This document shows positions 18,315-27,276 of a stretch of DNA of 64,000 nucleotides, in pieces. A program made the position numbers and the translations under genes. Numbering within the stretch: the stretch's first letter is position 1; each line of letters starts with the position of its first letter. The stretch spans positions 496,001 through 560,000 of the forward strand of contig CAMYJW010000030.1 of the NCBI GenBank assembly GCA_947258815.1. Direction: 5' to 3'. Origin of the DNA: an uncultured Sphingomonadaceae bacterium. GTDB taxonomy: Bacteria > Pseudomonadota > Alphaproteobacteria > Sphingomonadales > Sphingomonadaceae. Below the pieces are notes generated by a model. That model did not search any database. It saw only the letters and a list, made by a program, of their open reading frames with translations, and was not told the DNA's origin.

Positions 18315-18394
18315 CAGGCGACGCCTCACCAAAACGGCCACGCATCACTGAACAGGCCACGCCGAACCGGGCAGGCCATGCCTAACCGAGCAGG
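18315..18394. repeat. Tandem 19-base repeats between two CoA-ester genes
   Basis: Four degenerate copies of about 19 bases, plus a partial fifth, start at 18315, 18335, 18353, 18372 and 18391. The best copies read CAGGCCACGCCGAACCGGG and CAGGCCATGCCTAACCGAG. They fill almost the whole gap between the acyl-CoA dehydrogenase stop and the next gene. The function is unknown; expanded spacer or protein-binding array are both possible. Confidence 0.65.
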
Positions 18395-18408
18395 AAAGCA
18401 ATAAGACC

Positions 18409-19839
18409 ATGGAACGCGGCATAACTTCATACGGCGCCTATATCCCGCGCCTGCGTATCGATCGTGCAGCCATTGCGGCGGCGCATAGCTGGGCCTTCCC
18501 CTCGCTGCGCGGCAAAGGCGCACGGGCGCTGGCGAACTGGGATGAAGATGCGGTGACCATGGCGGTTGAAGCCGCGCGCGGTGCCAATCTCGATGCCGTA
18601 AGCAGCATTGCGCTCGCTTCCACCACCGCCCCTTATGCAGACTTGCAAAATGCCACGCTGGTCGCCGCCGCGGCCGGTCTGGAAGAAGATACCGCATCGC
18701 GTGACTATGGCGGCTCGCTCCGCGCGGGAACATCGGCGCTGCTCGATGCTCTGCTCAGCAATCGCGAAGGCTCTGCCCTGATCGTCGGATCGGATGCGCG
18801 CCAGGCCAAGGCGGGCAGCGCACAGGAACTGGCCTTTGGCGCGGGCGCGGCTGCTGTCACCGTCGGCACCCAAGACGTTATCGCCCGGCTTGTCGGCCAT
18901 GCGACGCGCACGGTTCCGTTTATCGATCATTTCCGCGCCGCTGGTGACGATTATGATTATGTCTGGGAAGAACGCTGGATTCGCGAAGAAGGCCACGGCA
19001 AAATTCTGCCGACAGCGATCAGGGACGCGCTTTCGAACACCAACCTCCAGCCCGGCGACATCAATCATTTCTGCCTGCCGACAACACTGCGCAAGGCTGC
19101 CGAAGCGGTTGCGAAAAAATCGGGCATCGCGCCCGAAGCCGTTGCCGACGATCTGTCCGCGATGTGCGGTGAAACGGGCGCAGCCCATCCGCTGATGATG
19201 CTGTCCCTCGCGCTTGAAAAAGCCAAACCCGGTGAGCGTATTATGGTCGTCGCGTTCGGCGCTGGCTGCGACGTGCTGGTGTTCGAAGCCACCGAAGCCA
19301 TCACGAATTACACGTCTTCGAGCCCCGTCTCTGCGCAAGTCGCACGCGGCGTGATAGAGCCGCACTACACCAAGATCCTCTCGTTCCAGGGCAATCTGGA
19401 GCTGGACTGGGGCATGCGCGGCGAAGCGAACGACAAGATCGCGCTGACCCAGCAATATCGCGCCGCCGATCAGCTGATGGCGTTCACCGGCGGGAAATGC
19501 CCCGATTGCGGCAGCGTCAACTTTCCGCAACTGGGCAAATGCGTGAACTGCGGCTCCGCCAGCCCGCTTGAACCATACGATCTGGCCCGCGAAGGGGCGA
19601 GCGTTGCATCTTTCACGGGTGACTGGTTGCAGTTTTCACCCGCGCCGCCGCTCTATTTCGGGCTGGTCAATTTTGACTGCGGCGCGCGCGTGCTGATGGA
19701 ATATGTCGATGTCGATCCCGCGATCCTGAAAGTGGGAACGCGGCTGCGCATGGTCTATCGCATCAAAAGCATCGACGGCGAGCGCCATAATTCGCGCTAT
19801 TTCTGGAAAGCGGTGCCACTGGCACCGGAGGGAGTCTGA
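18409..19839 (+). CDS. HMG-CoA synthase-like / DUF35 OB-fold fusion protein
   Basis: This 476-residue protein joins an HMG-CoA-synthase-type thiolase fold (about residues 1-330) to a C-terminal DUF35 domain. DUF35 shows a zinc ribbon with Cys364, Cys367, Cys378 and Cys381, then an OB-fold. In archaea separate HMG-CoA synthase, DUF35 and thiolase proteins form a complex that channels acetoacetyl-CoA; here two are fused and the thiolase gene follows 3 bases later. In the segment GGSLRAGTSAL, where the synthase should have its nucleophilic cysteine just before (K/R)AGT, I see leucine (Leu104). The domain may therefore be catalytically altered or structural. RBS is not strong. Confidence 0.8.
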   Translation: MERGITSYGAYIPRLRIDRAAIAAAHSWAFPSLRGKGARALANWDEDAVTMAVEAARGANLDAVSSIALASTTAPYADLQNATLVAAAAGLEEDTASRDYGGSLRAGTSALLDALLSNREGSALIVGSDARQAKAGSAQELAFGAGAAAVTVGTQDVIARLVGHATRTVPFIDHFRAAGDDYDYVWEERWIREEGHGKILPTAIRDALSNTNLQPGDINHFCLPTTLRKAAEAVAKKSGIAPEAVADDLSAMCGETGAAHPLMMLSLALEKAKPGERIMVVAFGAGCDVLVFEATEAITNYTSSSPVSAQVARGVIEPHYTKILSFQGNLELDWGMRGEANDKIALTQQYRAADQLMAFTGGKCPDCGSVNFPQLGKCVNCGSASPLEPYDLAREGASVASFTGDWLQFSPAPPLYFGLVNFDCGARVLMEYVDVDPAILKVGTRLRMVYRIKSIDGERHNSRYFWKAVPLAPEGV

Positions 19840-19842
19840 TCC

Positions 19843-21045
19843 ATGGCAAAAGGTATTCGCGACAAGGTTGCCATCGTCGGCATGGGCTGCAGCCAGTTTG
19901 GCGAGCGCTGGGATTCAGGCGCCGAACATCTGATGGTTGAGGCATACAACGAAGCCATGGCCGACGCCGGGATCGAACACAGCCAGCTTGAAGCGGCGTG
20001 GTTCGGATCGGCTATGGACAATGTGAATGTCGGCAACTCGGCGATCCCCGCAGCGATGGCGTTGCGGCTGGAAGGCATTCCCGTCAGCCGGGTTGAAAAC
20101 ATGTGCGCCACCGGAACCGAAGCCTTGCGCGGCGCGGCTTATGCAGTGGCTTCTGGCGCGGTTGATATTGCGCTGGCGATCGGGGTCGAGAAACTGAAAG
20201 ACACCGGATACGGTGGGCTGCCCGTGCCGTTCAAAGGCACGCTGAACGGCGGGTGGATGCCGCTTGGCTCGGCACCTGCCGGGTTCGCGCAGCTCGCCTC
20301 CGCCTATAAGGCGCGCTACGGCGTGTCCGACGAGGATCTGAAAAAAGCGCTCGCCCATGTATCGTGGAAAAGCCATCAGAACGGGGTCAAAAGCCCCAAG
20401 GCACACCTGAAAAAGGCCGTGCCGATGGAAACCATCATCAATGCGCCGATGATCGCAGAGCCGCTTGGCCTGTTCGATTGCTGCGGCGTGTCTGACGGGG
20501 CCGCATGCGCCATTGTCACCACACCGGAAATCGCCCGCGCGCTGGGCAAGGCCAATCCGGTTACGATCAAATCGATCCAGCTTTCGGTCAGCGCGGGCCG
20601 CGAATCGGGCACCGATCAGTGGGATGGCTCCTATGTCCAGAACACCCGCAACGCTGCCAGGCGCGCGTATGAAGAAGCAGGCGTAACCGATCCGCGCGCC
20701 GATCTGTCGCTGCTTGAAGTGCATGACTGTTTCTCGATCACCGAACTGGTGACGATGGAAGACCTGGGCGTCGCGCGCGATGGCGAGGCGGTGAAAGACA
20801 TTCTCGATGGCCGGTTCGATGCCGATGGCGATGTGCCGTGCCAGATCGATGGCGGCCTGAAATGCTTTGGCCACCCGATCGGTGCATCTGGCCTGCGCAT
20901 GGCCTATGAAAACTATCTGCAATTGCAGGGCCGCGCCGGAGAACGCCAGCTCGACAATATGAACCTTGGCCTGTGTCACAATCTGGGCGGCGTTCCGTTC
21001 AACGGCGTTGCCGCAATCACCATTCTGGGCCGGGAAAAGAACTGA
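19843..21045 (+). CDS. Thiolase of the SCP-x/acetyl-CoA acetyltransferase type
   Basis: This 400-residue thiolase has Cys88 in ENMCATGTEAL, EVHDCFSITEL, and GGLKCFGHPIGASG near the C-terminus, the motifs of SCP-x-type (lipid-transfer-protein-associated) thiolases. It should cleave a 3-oxoacyl-CoA with CoA, or work with the DUF35 protein encoded just upstream, since thiolases of this group commonly need a DUF35 partner. It is 3 bases after the fusion gene and its stop overlaps the next start (TGATG), so the products are probably made in step. Confidence 0.9.
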   Translation: MAKGIRDKVAIVGMGCSQFGERWDSGAEHLMVEAYNEAMADAGIEHSQLEAAWFGSAMDNVNVGNSAIPAAMALRLEGIPVSRVENMCATGTEALRGAAYAVASGAVDIALAIGVEKLKDTGYGGLPVPFKGTLNGGWMPLGSAPAGFAQLASAYKARYGVSDEDLKKALAHVSWKSHQNGVKSPKAHLKKAVPMETIINAPMIAEPLGLFDCCGVSDGAACAIVTTPEIARALGKANPVTIKSIQLSVSAGRESGTDQWDGSYVQNTRNAARRAYEEAGVTDPRADLSLLEVHDCFSITELVTMEDLGVARDGEAVKDILDGRFDADGDVPCQIDGGLKCFGHPIGASGLRMAYENYLQLQGRAGERQLDNMNLGLCHNLGGVPFNGVAAITILGREKN

Positions 21046-21896
21046 TGGATACCGCCGCCCTGTTTGCGCATGAATTTGTGCCAACCGAGCAGGAATACGC
21101 CTTCAAGGACACGATCCTTTATGCGCTGGGCGTGGGGCTTGGCGCAAAGCCGCTCGATCCGCGGCACTTGCGGTTTCTTTATGAAAAAGACCTGGTGGCG
21201 ATGCCATCTTTCGCCAACGTGCTGGGCCATCCCGGTTTCTGGCAGAAAGACCCGAAATTCGCGATCACATGGCAAAAGCTGCTTCATGCCGAACAACGGC
21301 TGGAAATTCATGCGCCAGTTCCCAGCGAAGGCAAAGTGCGATCGCAGATAGATATCATGGGGCTTCGCGATCTGGGCGAACGCGGCACGATGATGCACCA
21401 GCGCAAAGTGTTGAGCGATGCGAACACGGGCGAGAAAATCGCCACCGCCGTCAGCAGCCTGATGTTGCGCGGCGATATGCAATCGGGCGATCATGGCGAT
21501 GCACCGGACGAACTTTCAAAACTGGCAGAGCGCGAACCCGACCGCAGTTTAGATGTGGAAGCCGCCGAAATCCTGCCGCTGATCTATCGCCTTTCGGGTG
21601 ACTGGAACCCGCTCCACATCGATCCCGATATCGCAACGGCAGCCGGTTTTCCGCGGCCGATCCTCCATGGCCTCGCCACCAAGGGGCTGGCGACATTCGC
21701 CGTCCTTTCGCAGTTCTGCGATCTTGATCCCACGCGCCTGAAAACGATGTCGCTGCGTTTCAGCCGTCCGGTTCTGCCCGGAGATGCGATGCGTTTCGAA
21801 TTCTGGGACGAAGGCGGCGGCACCTTGCGGTTTCGCGCGACTGTCCCCGCGCGTGACCAGATCGTGCTTGATCGCGGGTTGGCCAGCATCCTATAA
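21045..21896 (+). CDS. Double hot-dog 2-enoyl-CoA hydratase (MaoC type)
   Basis: This 283-residue protein has an N-terminal non-catalytic hot-dog half and a C-terminal MaoC half with the hydratase-2 motif SGDWNPLHIDPDIATAAGF followed by PILHGLATKG. Enzymes of this type add water to a 2-enoyl-CoA to give the (R)-3-hydroxyacyl-CoA, as in peroxisomal and steroid-side-chain beta-oxidation. The ATG overlaps the thiolase stop; the frame stays open 24 codons upstream inside the thiolase gene, which is less likely. Confidence 0.9.
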   Translation: MDTAALFAHEFVPTEQEYAFKDTILYALGVGLGAKPLDPRHLRFLYEKDLVAMPSFANVLGHPGFWQKDPKFAITWQKLLHAEQRLEIHAPVPSEGKVRSQIDIMGLRDLGERGTMMHQRKVLSDANTGEKIATAVSSLMLRGDMQSGDHGDAPDELSKLAEREPDRSLDVEAAEILPLIYRLSGDWNPLHIDPDIATAAGFPRPILHGLATKGLATFAVLSQFCDLDPTRLKTMSLRFSRPVLPGDAMRFEFWDEGGGTLRFRATVPARDQIVLDRGLASIL

Positions 21897-21903
21897 ATCA
21901 TGG

Positions 21904-22857
21904 ATGACACCATCCACGCTGCACCTTGTCGATCCTGAACTGAGGCCGCTGGTCGAAGGGGAAATGCAGCTTGAGCTGAGCGCGCAAACGCTTGAAGCCA
22001 ATCGCAAGCTGCTGAAAGACATGCTCGCCCAGGCAGGCCCCAGCCCGGCACAGGTGCGCGAAGTTCTGGCCAGCTCGGTCGATGACGCGCCCGATGTGCC
22101 GATTGTTATCCATTCGCCGCCCCAAACATCCGCGCTGCGGCCTGCGGTTCTCAACATTCATGGTGGCGGCATGGTGCTGGGAGGCGCCTGGATGCTGCAA
22201 GGCGCAGACGGCAAGCGCGCGTTATCGTGGGATTGCGTGATCGCTTCGGTCGATTATCGGCTTGCGCCCGAAACCCCGTTTCCCGGCCCGGTGGAAGATT
22301 GTTACGCGGCCTTGCGCTGGCTGTTTGAAAATGCGCACGAACTGGGCATTGATCCCGCCAGAATCGCAATCATGGGAGACAGCGCCGGCGGCGGTCTGGC
22401 CGCTTCGCTTGCGCTGCTGGCGCGCGACCGTGGGGAATTTGTGCCTTGCGCGCAGTTTTTGAACTATCCGATGCTCGATCACCGTTCGGGCGGCCCCGAC
22501 GATCCCTATAACAACCCGATCACCGGCGAATTTATCTGGAATCGCGCCGCCAACCAGTTCGGCTGGGCATCGCTGCGCGGAAACTATGCGCTTGATGATG
22601 ACCGGGTTGGCCACTTCTCGGCCAGCCTTGCCGATGATCTGGCAGCCCTTCCCCCGGCGGTTATCCTGACCAGCGCGCTCGATCTGTTTCTTGATGAAAA
22701 CCTCGATTACGCACGGCGCCTTTGCGCGGCAGGCGTTGCGGTGGAGCTGCATTGTTATGCCGGTGCCCCGCATGGCTTTCCCATGATGCGCGATGCAAGA
22801 ATTTCCCGCCAGTTCGAAGCCGATCTCAAGAATGCGGCGCAGCGTCTGCTGACCTGA
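21904..22857 (+). CDS. HSL-family alpha/beta hydrolase (esterase)
   Basis: This 317-residue hydrolase has the oxyanion motif HGGGM (residues 86-90), the nucleophile elbow GDSAGGG with Ser160, and probable acid and histidine in the C-terminal segment CYAGAPHGFPMM. This is the hormone-sensitive-lipase family, acting on short-chain esters or lactones. It closes the plus-strand gene set, 7 bases after the hydratase. The frame is open further upstream within the hydratase gene, but the ATG at 21904 fits gene spacing better; no clear ribosome-binding site is seen. Confidence 0.88.
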   Translation: MTPSTLHLVDPELRPLVEGEMQLELSAQTLEANRKLLKDMLAQAGPSPAQVREVLASSVDDAPDVPIVIHSPPQTSALRPAVLNIHGGGMVLGGAWMLQGADGKRALSWDCVIASVDYRLAPETPFPGPVEDCYAALRWLFENAHELGIDPARIAIMGDSAGGGLAASLALLARDRGEFVPCAQFLNYPMLDHRSGGPDDPYNNPITGEFIWNRAANQFGWASLRGNYALDDDRVGHFSASLADDLAALPPAVILTSALDLFLDENLDYARRLCAAGVAVELHCYAGAPHGFPMMRDARISRQFEADLKNAAQRLLT

Positions 22858-22888
22858 ACTGACCCACGCCGACCAGACCATCAGTCCA

Positions 22889-23878
<990 letters not shown>

Positions 23879-23915
23879 TCAGGTGAAGGGCTGTGATTGT
23901 GCGGATCGCATATAT

Positions 23916-24707
23916 TCAGTCTGCAATATCGCGATAGACTGGCGCGCGCTTTTCCTGCGCAGCACCAAGCGCTTCGCGGTGATTGGCCGATGCCAGCAAC
24001 GCCGCCTGCTCTGTTGATTCGGCAACCAGCAGATCATGCGCGCTGCTTGAGGCGGGCATGTTCAACAAGCGCTTGGCCGCGCGCATTGCATCGGGGCTGG
24101 ATGCAGCAATGGCGCTTGCCATGTCCAGCGCCTCTGCCAGCGGATCGTCGGCAATGCGCGTCACAAGCCCCAGTTCGGCAGCCTGCGCGCCTGTCATGCG
24201 CCGTCCGGTAAACACGATATCGCGCGCCACATCTTCGCGCACCAGCCCGCGCAGCAGGGCAATGCCCGCAACATCAGGCACCAGCCCCCAGCGCATTTCC
24301 ATCATCGAAACATCGCATGTCGGCGTGGCAATCCGCATATCGGCACCCAGCATAAGCTGAAACCCGCCGCCAAAAGCAACGCCATGAACCGCCGCAATCA
24401 CCGGCACCGGGCACGTGCGCCAGCCCCAGGCGATGTTCTGAAACAGATTGGCATCGCCATGCGTGCGCGGGCCCAGATCGCTCAGTTCGGGGGAAGTGGC
24501 CAACGCGCCCAGATCGATCCCGGCACAAAACGCCCTGCCCTCTCCTGAAAGCACGACACAGCGCACATCGCTGCGAGCTCCAACCTGTGCGATGGCATCG
24601 CTGATCGCATTGAACATCGGGATATCAAGCGCATTCATCTTTTCAGGCCGGGCCAGCCGCACATCGGCAACGCCTGCTTCAATGTTGATGGTAACGCGAT
24701 TGTCCAT
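23916..24707 (-). CDS. Enoyl-CoA hydratase/isomerase (crotonase) 1
   Basis: This 263-residue crotonase has the oxyanion-hole segments AFCAGIDLGAL and AVHGVAFGGGFQLML. In the active-site region MEMRWGLVPDVAGI the first glutamate is kept, while the second acid appears as aspartate, so activity may be isomerase- or hydrolase-like rather than a standard hydratase. The ATG at 24707 is chosen because the fold begins there; other in-frame ATGs up to 24752 add residues without similarity. It is followed by the nitronate monooxygenase-like gene. The 214 bases upstream, before the luciferase-like gene end, hold nothing recognisable. Confidence 0.87.
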   Translation of the reverse strand: MDNRVTINIEAGVADVRLARPEKMNALDIPMFNAISDAIAQVGARSDVRCVVLSGEGRAFCAGIDLGALATSPELSDLGPRTHGDANLFQNIAWGWRTCPVPVIAAVHGVAFGGGFQLMLGADMRIATPTCDVSMMEMRWGLVPDVAGIALLRGLVREDVARDIVFTGRRMTGAQAAELGLVTRIADDPLAEALDMASAIAASSPDAMRAAKRLLNMPASSSAHDLLVAESTEQAALLASANHREALGAAQEKRAPVYRDIAD

Positions 24708-24921
24708 TTGCCTGCATGCCTCTGCCATGATCACTGGCAGAGCGTTTCCCATGACAGCGCCGCGCGCGCAACTGCGGACTGCAAGAGATACACGCCATTT
24801 GAAAAGCCGAACGGCTCAGGCGAATGGCGCATCGCAGCACCTTCACCCAAGCCGTCCTGACCTGTCAGATCACTTCAATTGGTTGTGTGGCCAGCCGAAT
24901 TGCTCCAGCCAGCCGCAGCTA

Positions 24922-26037
24922 TCAGTTGCCGGGCAGCTTGACGCGCGGCGCAACTTCCTTCGCCACCAGTTCAAGCGAGTTATACCAGGGCGCCGGATCG
25001 TCATAATAATCGTGGCTTTCGATCTGGAGCGTGCCCCAGCCGCCGCACTGTTCGAACAGCGTGTTGATCTTGTCGACAACCGTATCGGGCGAGCCAACGA
25101 TAAACACCTTGTCGACCAGGAATTCGAGATCGGCCTTCAGCGGATCGATGCCATGATCCTTCGCAAACCCGTCCATCATGCCAAAACGGCGCCAGATCGG
25201 GATAAGATAGCGATCGAAGCAATAGCCGATCGGGCCTTCCATCACCTCTTTCTTCGCTTCGGCATCGGTATCGCCAACGAAGATCGTGTGCGATACGGCG
25301 TGGCGTTTGCGATCGGGTGTGTGGCCAGCCTTGATGTTCGCTTCACTGAAGATTTCCCAGTGCTTTTTAAGCGCATCGAGCCCGGAATAGATCGAAACCG
25401 GCTTGAAGTTACGCTCACCCGCCAGCTTCATCGACGGAGAGTTCATGGAGAACCCGGTGACGGCAAATTCCGGGAACGCCCCGCCATATGGCGAATAGTT
25501 CGCCAGCATGTGCTGTTCGTCTTCTTCGGTCTGCGGCTCTTCCTCTTCGGGGAAACCGGCAGTCCAGAATTCGCCTTCATGCCAGAACGGTTCGCGCTTC
25601 CAGATCTTCTCCATGATCATCAGCGATTCGCGAACCATGCGGTTCAGGTTCTCGGTTTCGGCGGCTTCGCCTTTGATGCCGTGCATATAGGATGCCATCG
25701 GATAGGCGCCCGCGCCGATCCCCATGAAATAACGGCCTTCCAGAATCTGCGACAGCCAGCCAACCGTCATCGCCAGTTTCGTCGGGTTATGATGCGGCAA
25801 AATATGAGCCATAGGCGCGAACATGATATTGTCCGTGTGCAGCGCAGCGGCGGCCATGATCAGTTCGGGGTTGGGAATGTTTTCCCAGATCTGCGAGGCA
25901 TGCTCGGAGATCATCATGGTGGTGAAACCCGCCTTGTCGCAGGCGATGGAGTTTTGCACGCCCCATTCGAAAGTTTGCTTCGCCGTGCGGCCCGGCCTCA
26001 TGTAAGGGTGGAAAATCAGGCCCGTGTCCATAGTCAT
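24922..26037 (-). CDS. Luciferase-like (LLM) flavin monooxygenase 1, diketocamphane monooxygenase-like
   Basis: This 371-residue (beta/alpha)8 FMN-dependent monooxygenase starts GLIFHPYMRPGR and has ISEHASQIWENIPNPEL, FAPMAHILPHHNP and SQILEGRYFMGIGAGAYP. From memory these blocks strongly resemble the type II Baeyer-Villiger enzymes of Pseudomonas putida camphor breakdown (3,6-diketocamphane 1,6-monooxygenase); I could not align it. Such enzymes insert oxygen next to a cyclic ketone using FMNH2 from a separate reductase, which is not seen in this window. It is divergent from a TetR gene. GGGAGAG precedes the ATG. Confidence 0.85.
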   Translation of the reverse strand: MTMDTGLIFHPYMRPGRTAKQTFEWGVQNSIACDKAGFTTMMISEHASQIWENIPNPELIMAAAALHTDNIMFAPMAHILPHHNPTKLAMTVGWLSQILEGRYFMGIGAGAYPMASYMHGIKGEAAETENLNRMVRESLMIMEKIWKREPFWHEGEFWTAGFPEEEEPQTEEDEQHMLANYSPYGGAFPEFAVTGFSMNSPSMKLAGERNFKPVSIYSGLDALKKHWEIFSEANIKAGHTPDRKRHAVSHTIFVGDTDAEAKKEVMEGPIGYCFDRYLIPIWRRFGMMDGFAKDHGIDPLKADLEFLVDKVFIVGSPDTVVDKINTLFEQCGGWGTLQIESHDYYDDPAPWYNSLELVAKEVAPRVKLPGN

Positions 26038-26069
26038 CGTTTTACTCTCCCATTCTACGTTACGCCATG

Positions 26070-26105
26070 TGACTTAACTGCCGCCTGACTTAACTGTCGT
26101 CAAGT
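26070..26105. promoter_or_regulatory. Direct-repeat operator candidate between LLM gene and TetR gene
   Basis: TGACTTAACTG occurs twice, at 26070-26080 and 26086-26096, exactly 16 bases apart. The second copy also forms an imperfect inverted repeat with the following TCAAGT (ACTTAA-N6-TCAAGT). The position between divergent luciferase-like monooxygenase and TetR genes suggests the local TetR operator. It differs from the TCAAC-N6-GTTGA motif found further on. Confidence 0.5.
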
Positions 26106-26180
26106 GAAATAAGTGCCGGTGTAGCATGTTTGTGCACAAGCGGGATTGATCGCGCCGGCAAACTGCGGAATCGTGTATCC

Positions 26181-26837
26181 ATGGCAACACAATACAACGA
26201 ACGCGCCGCCAGATCGGCAGGCAAACCGGATTCGAAGCTCGCGCTGGTTCTGGCAGGCGAAACGATTTTTGCGCGCGACGGCATCGAAAACGCATCGCTG
26301 CGCGAGATCGCTTCGCTTGCCGGTCAGCGCAATCACAATGCCGTCCAGTATCACTTCGGCTCACGCGAGGGGCTGATGCAGGCGGTGTTCGAATATCGCA
26401 TGGAACAGATGGAACATCGCCGCGCGCTGATGCTGGCCGATGCCAGAAAAGATGGCGCTGCTCTCGATACGCGCAAGATTGTCGAGATCATTTTCCTGCC
26501 GCAGCTTGAACTGATCGACGCGCAAGGCGATCATTCCTACGCCGCGTTTCTGAGCGAGTATCTGATGCGCCATCGCGGCGAAGACTATGGCGATTTTGGC
26601 GCGCGGCTGCCTGCGTTTCTGGATCAGACGATCGAGCTGCTGCGCGATGTCATGGCACCGATGAGCGAAGCCACCGCACAACGGCGCCTGATCACCGCCT
26701 GCTTCATGTTTCTCAACATTCTGGTCAGCTACACGCGCAACGCGCTTGCCAATTCGGGTGAAAGCCTGGACGAGGCGATCGACGATACGATCACCCAGAT
26801 TGTTGCAGCGCTGGACGTGCCGCCACCCGCTTCCTGA
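26181..26837 (+). CDS. TetR/AcrR-family transcriptional regulator 1
   Basis: This 218-residue regulator has an N-terminal helix-turn-helix in LREIASLAGQRNHNAVQYHF (about residues 40-59) with a tyrosine/histidine-rich third helix as in TetR proteins, and a larger ligand-binding C-terminal domain. TetR proteins are usually repressors released by an acyl-CoA or other small molecule. It is divergent from the diketocamphane monooxygenase-like gene with 143 bases between starts, containing direct repeats. The ATG at 26181 is favoured over an upstream in-frame start because the gene-proximal sequence fits the family. Confidence 0.9.
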   Translation: MATQYNERAARSAGKPDSKLALVLAGETIFARDGIENASLREIASLAGQRNHNAVQYHFGSREGLMQAVFEYRMEQMEHRRALMLADARKDGAALDTRKIVEIIFLPQLELIDAQGDHSYAAFLSEYLMRHRGEDYGDFGARLPAFLDQTIELLRDVMAPMSEATAQRRLITACFMFLNILVSYTRNALANSGESLDEAIDDTITQIVAALDVPPPAS

Positions 26838-26860
26838 TCGGTCTGCGCGAAAGGCGGTGC

Positions 26861-27271
26861 TCAGCCGCCCATAAAGATCGAATAGGCAAGGTGCGTGTCC
26901 ATATATTCACGCACTTCGACGATCTGGCCATCCACAATCCTGAACAACAGATGATATTCCGGGTCATAGATCCGGCCATCGTTCATCACGGCATAGCCCT
27001 TCGCTTCAACGGCAACACGATCGCCCTCGGCAGTCATCGCGACCGGTTCGATCTTGAGCGCATTATCGCGATAATTCGCCGTCGCGCCGCCAGCCAGTTC
27101 GGCAAACTGATCGCGCGGATAGGTTCCGGCCAGCCCTTCCAGCTGGCCCTTGACCACCCAGTTGGCATCGTCTGACATCATCGCGGCAACACCGGCGATG
27201 TCCCCTTTCGAAAACGTTTCAAGGCACTTGCGCACAACCGCCTTGTTTTCTTCAAGTTGTGTATCCGCCAT
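26861..27271 (-). CDS. SnoaL/NTF2-like protein 1
   Basis: This 136-residue protein has the cone-shaped NTF2-like fold pattern: an N-terminal helix pair (ENKAVVRKCLETFSKGDIAG), DDANWVVKG, and a C-terminal strand set FRIVDGQIVEVREYMDTHLA. Relatives include ketosteroid isomerase, limonene-1,2-epoxide hydrolase and polyketide cyclases, so a role in ring chemistry or isomerisation is possible, but catalytic residues cannot be assigned with certainty. It is the last gene of the minus-strand operon headed by another SnoaL-like gene, 5 bases after ribBA. Confidence 0.8.
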   Translation of the reverse strand: MADTQLEENKAVVRKCLETFSKGDIAGVAAMMSDDANWVVKGQLEGLAGTYPRDQFAELAGGATANYRDNALKIEPVAMTAEGDRVAVEAKGYAVMNDGRIYDPEYHLLFRIVDGQIVEVREYMDTHLAYSIFMGG

Positions 27272-27276
27272 AGCTT

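Noticed and set aside
18427..19530. A 367-residue minus-strand frame opposite the DUF35 fusion gene
   Set aside because: No motif is visible and it is completely covered by a gene with clear zinc ribbon and thiolase-fold motifs.
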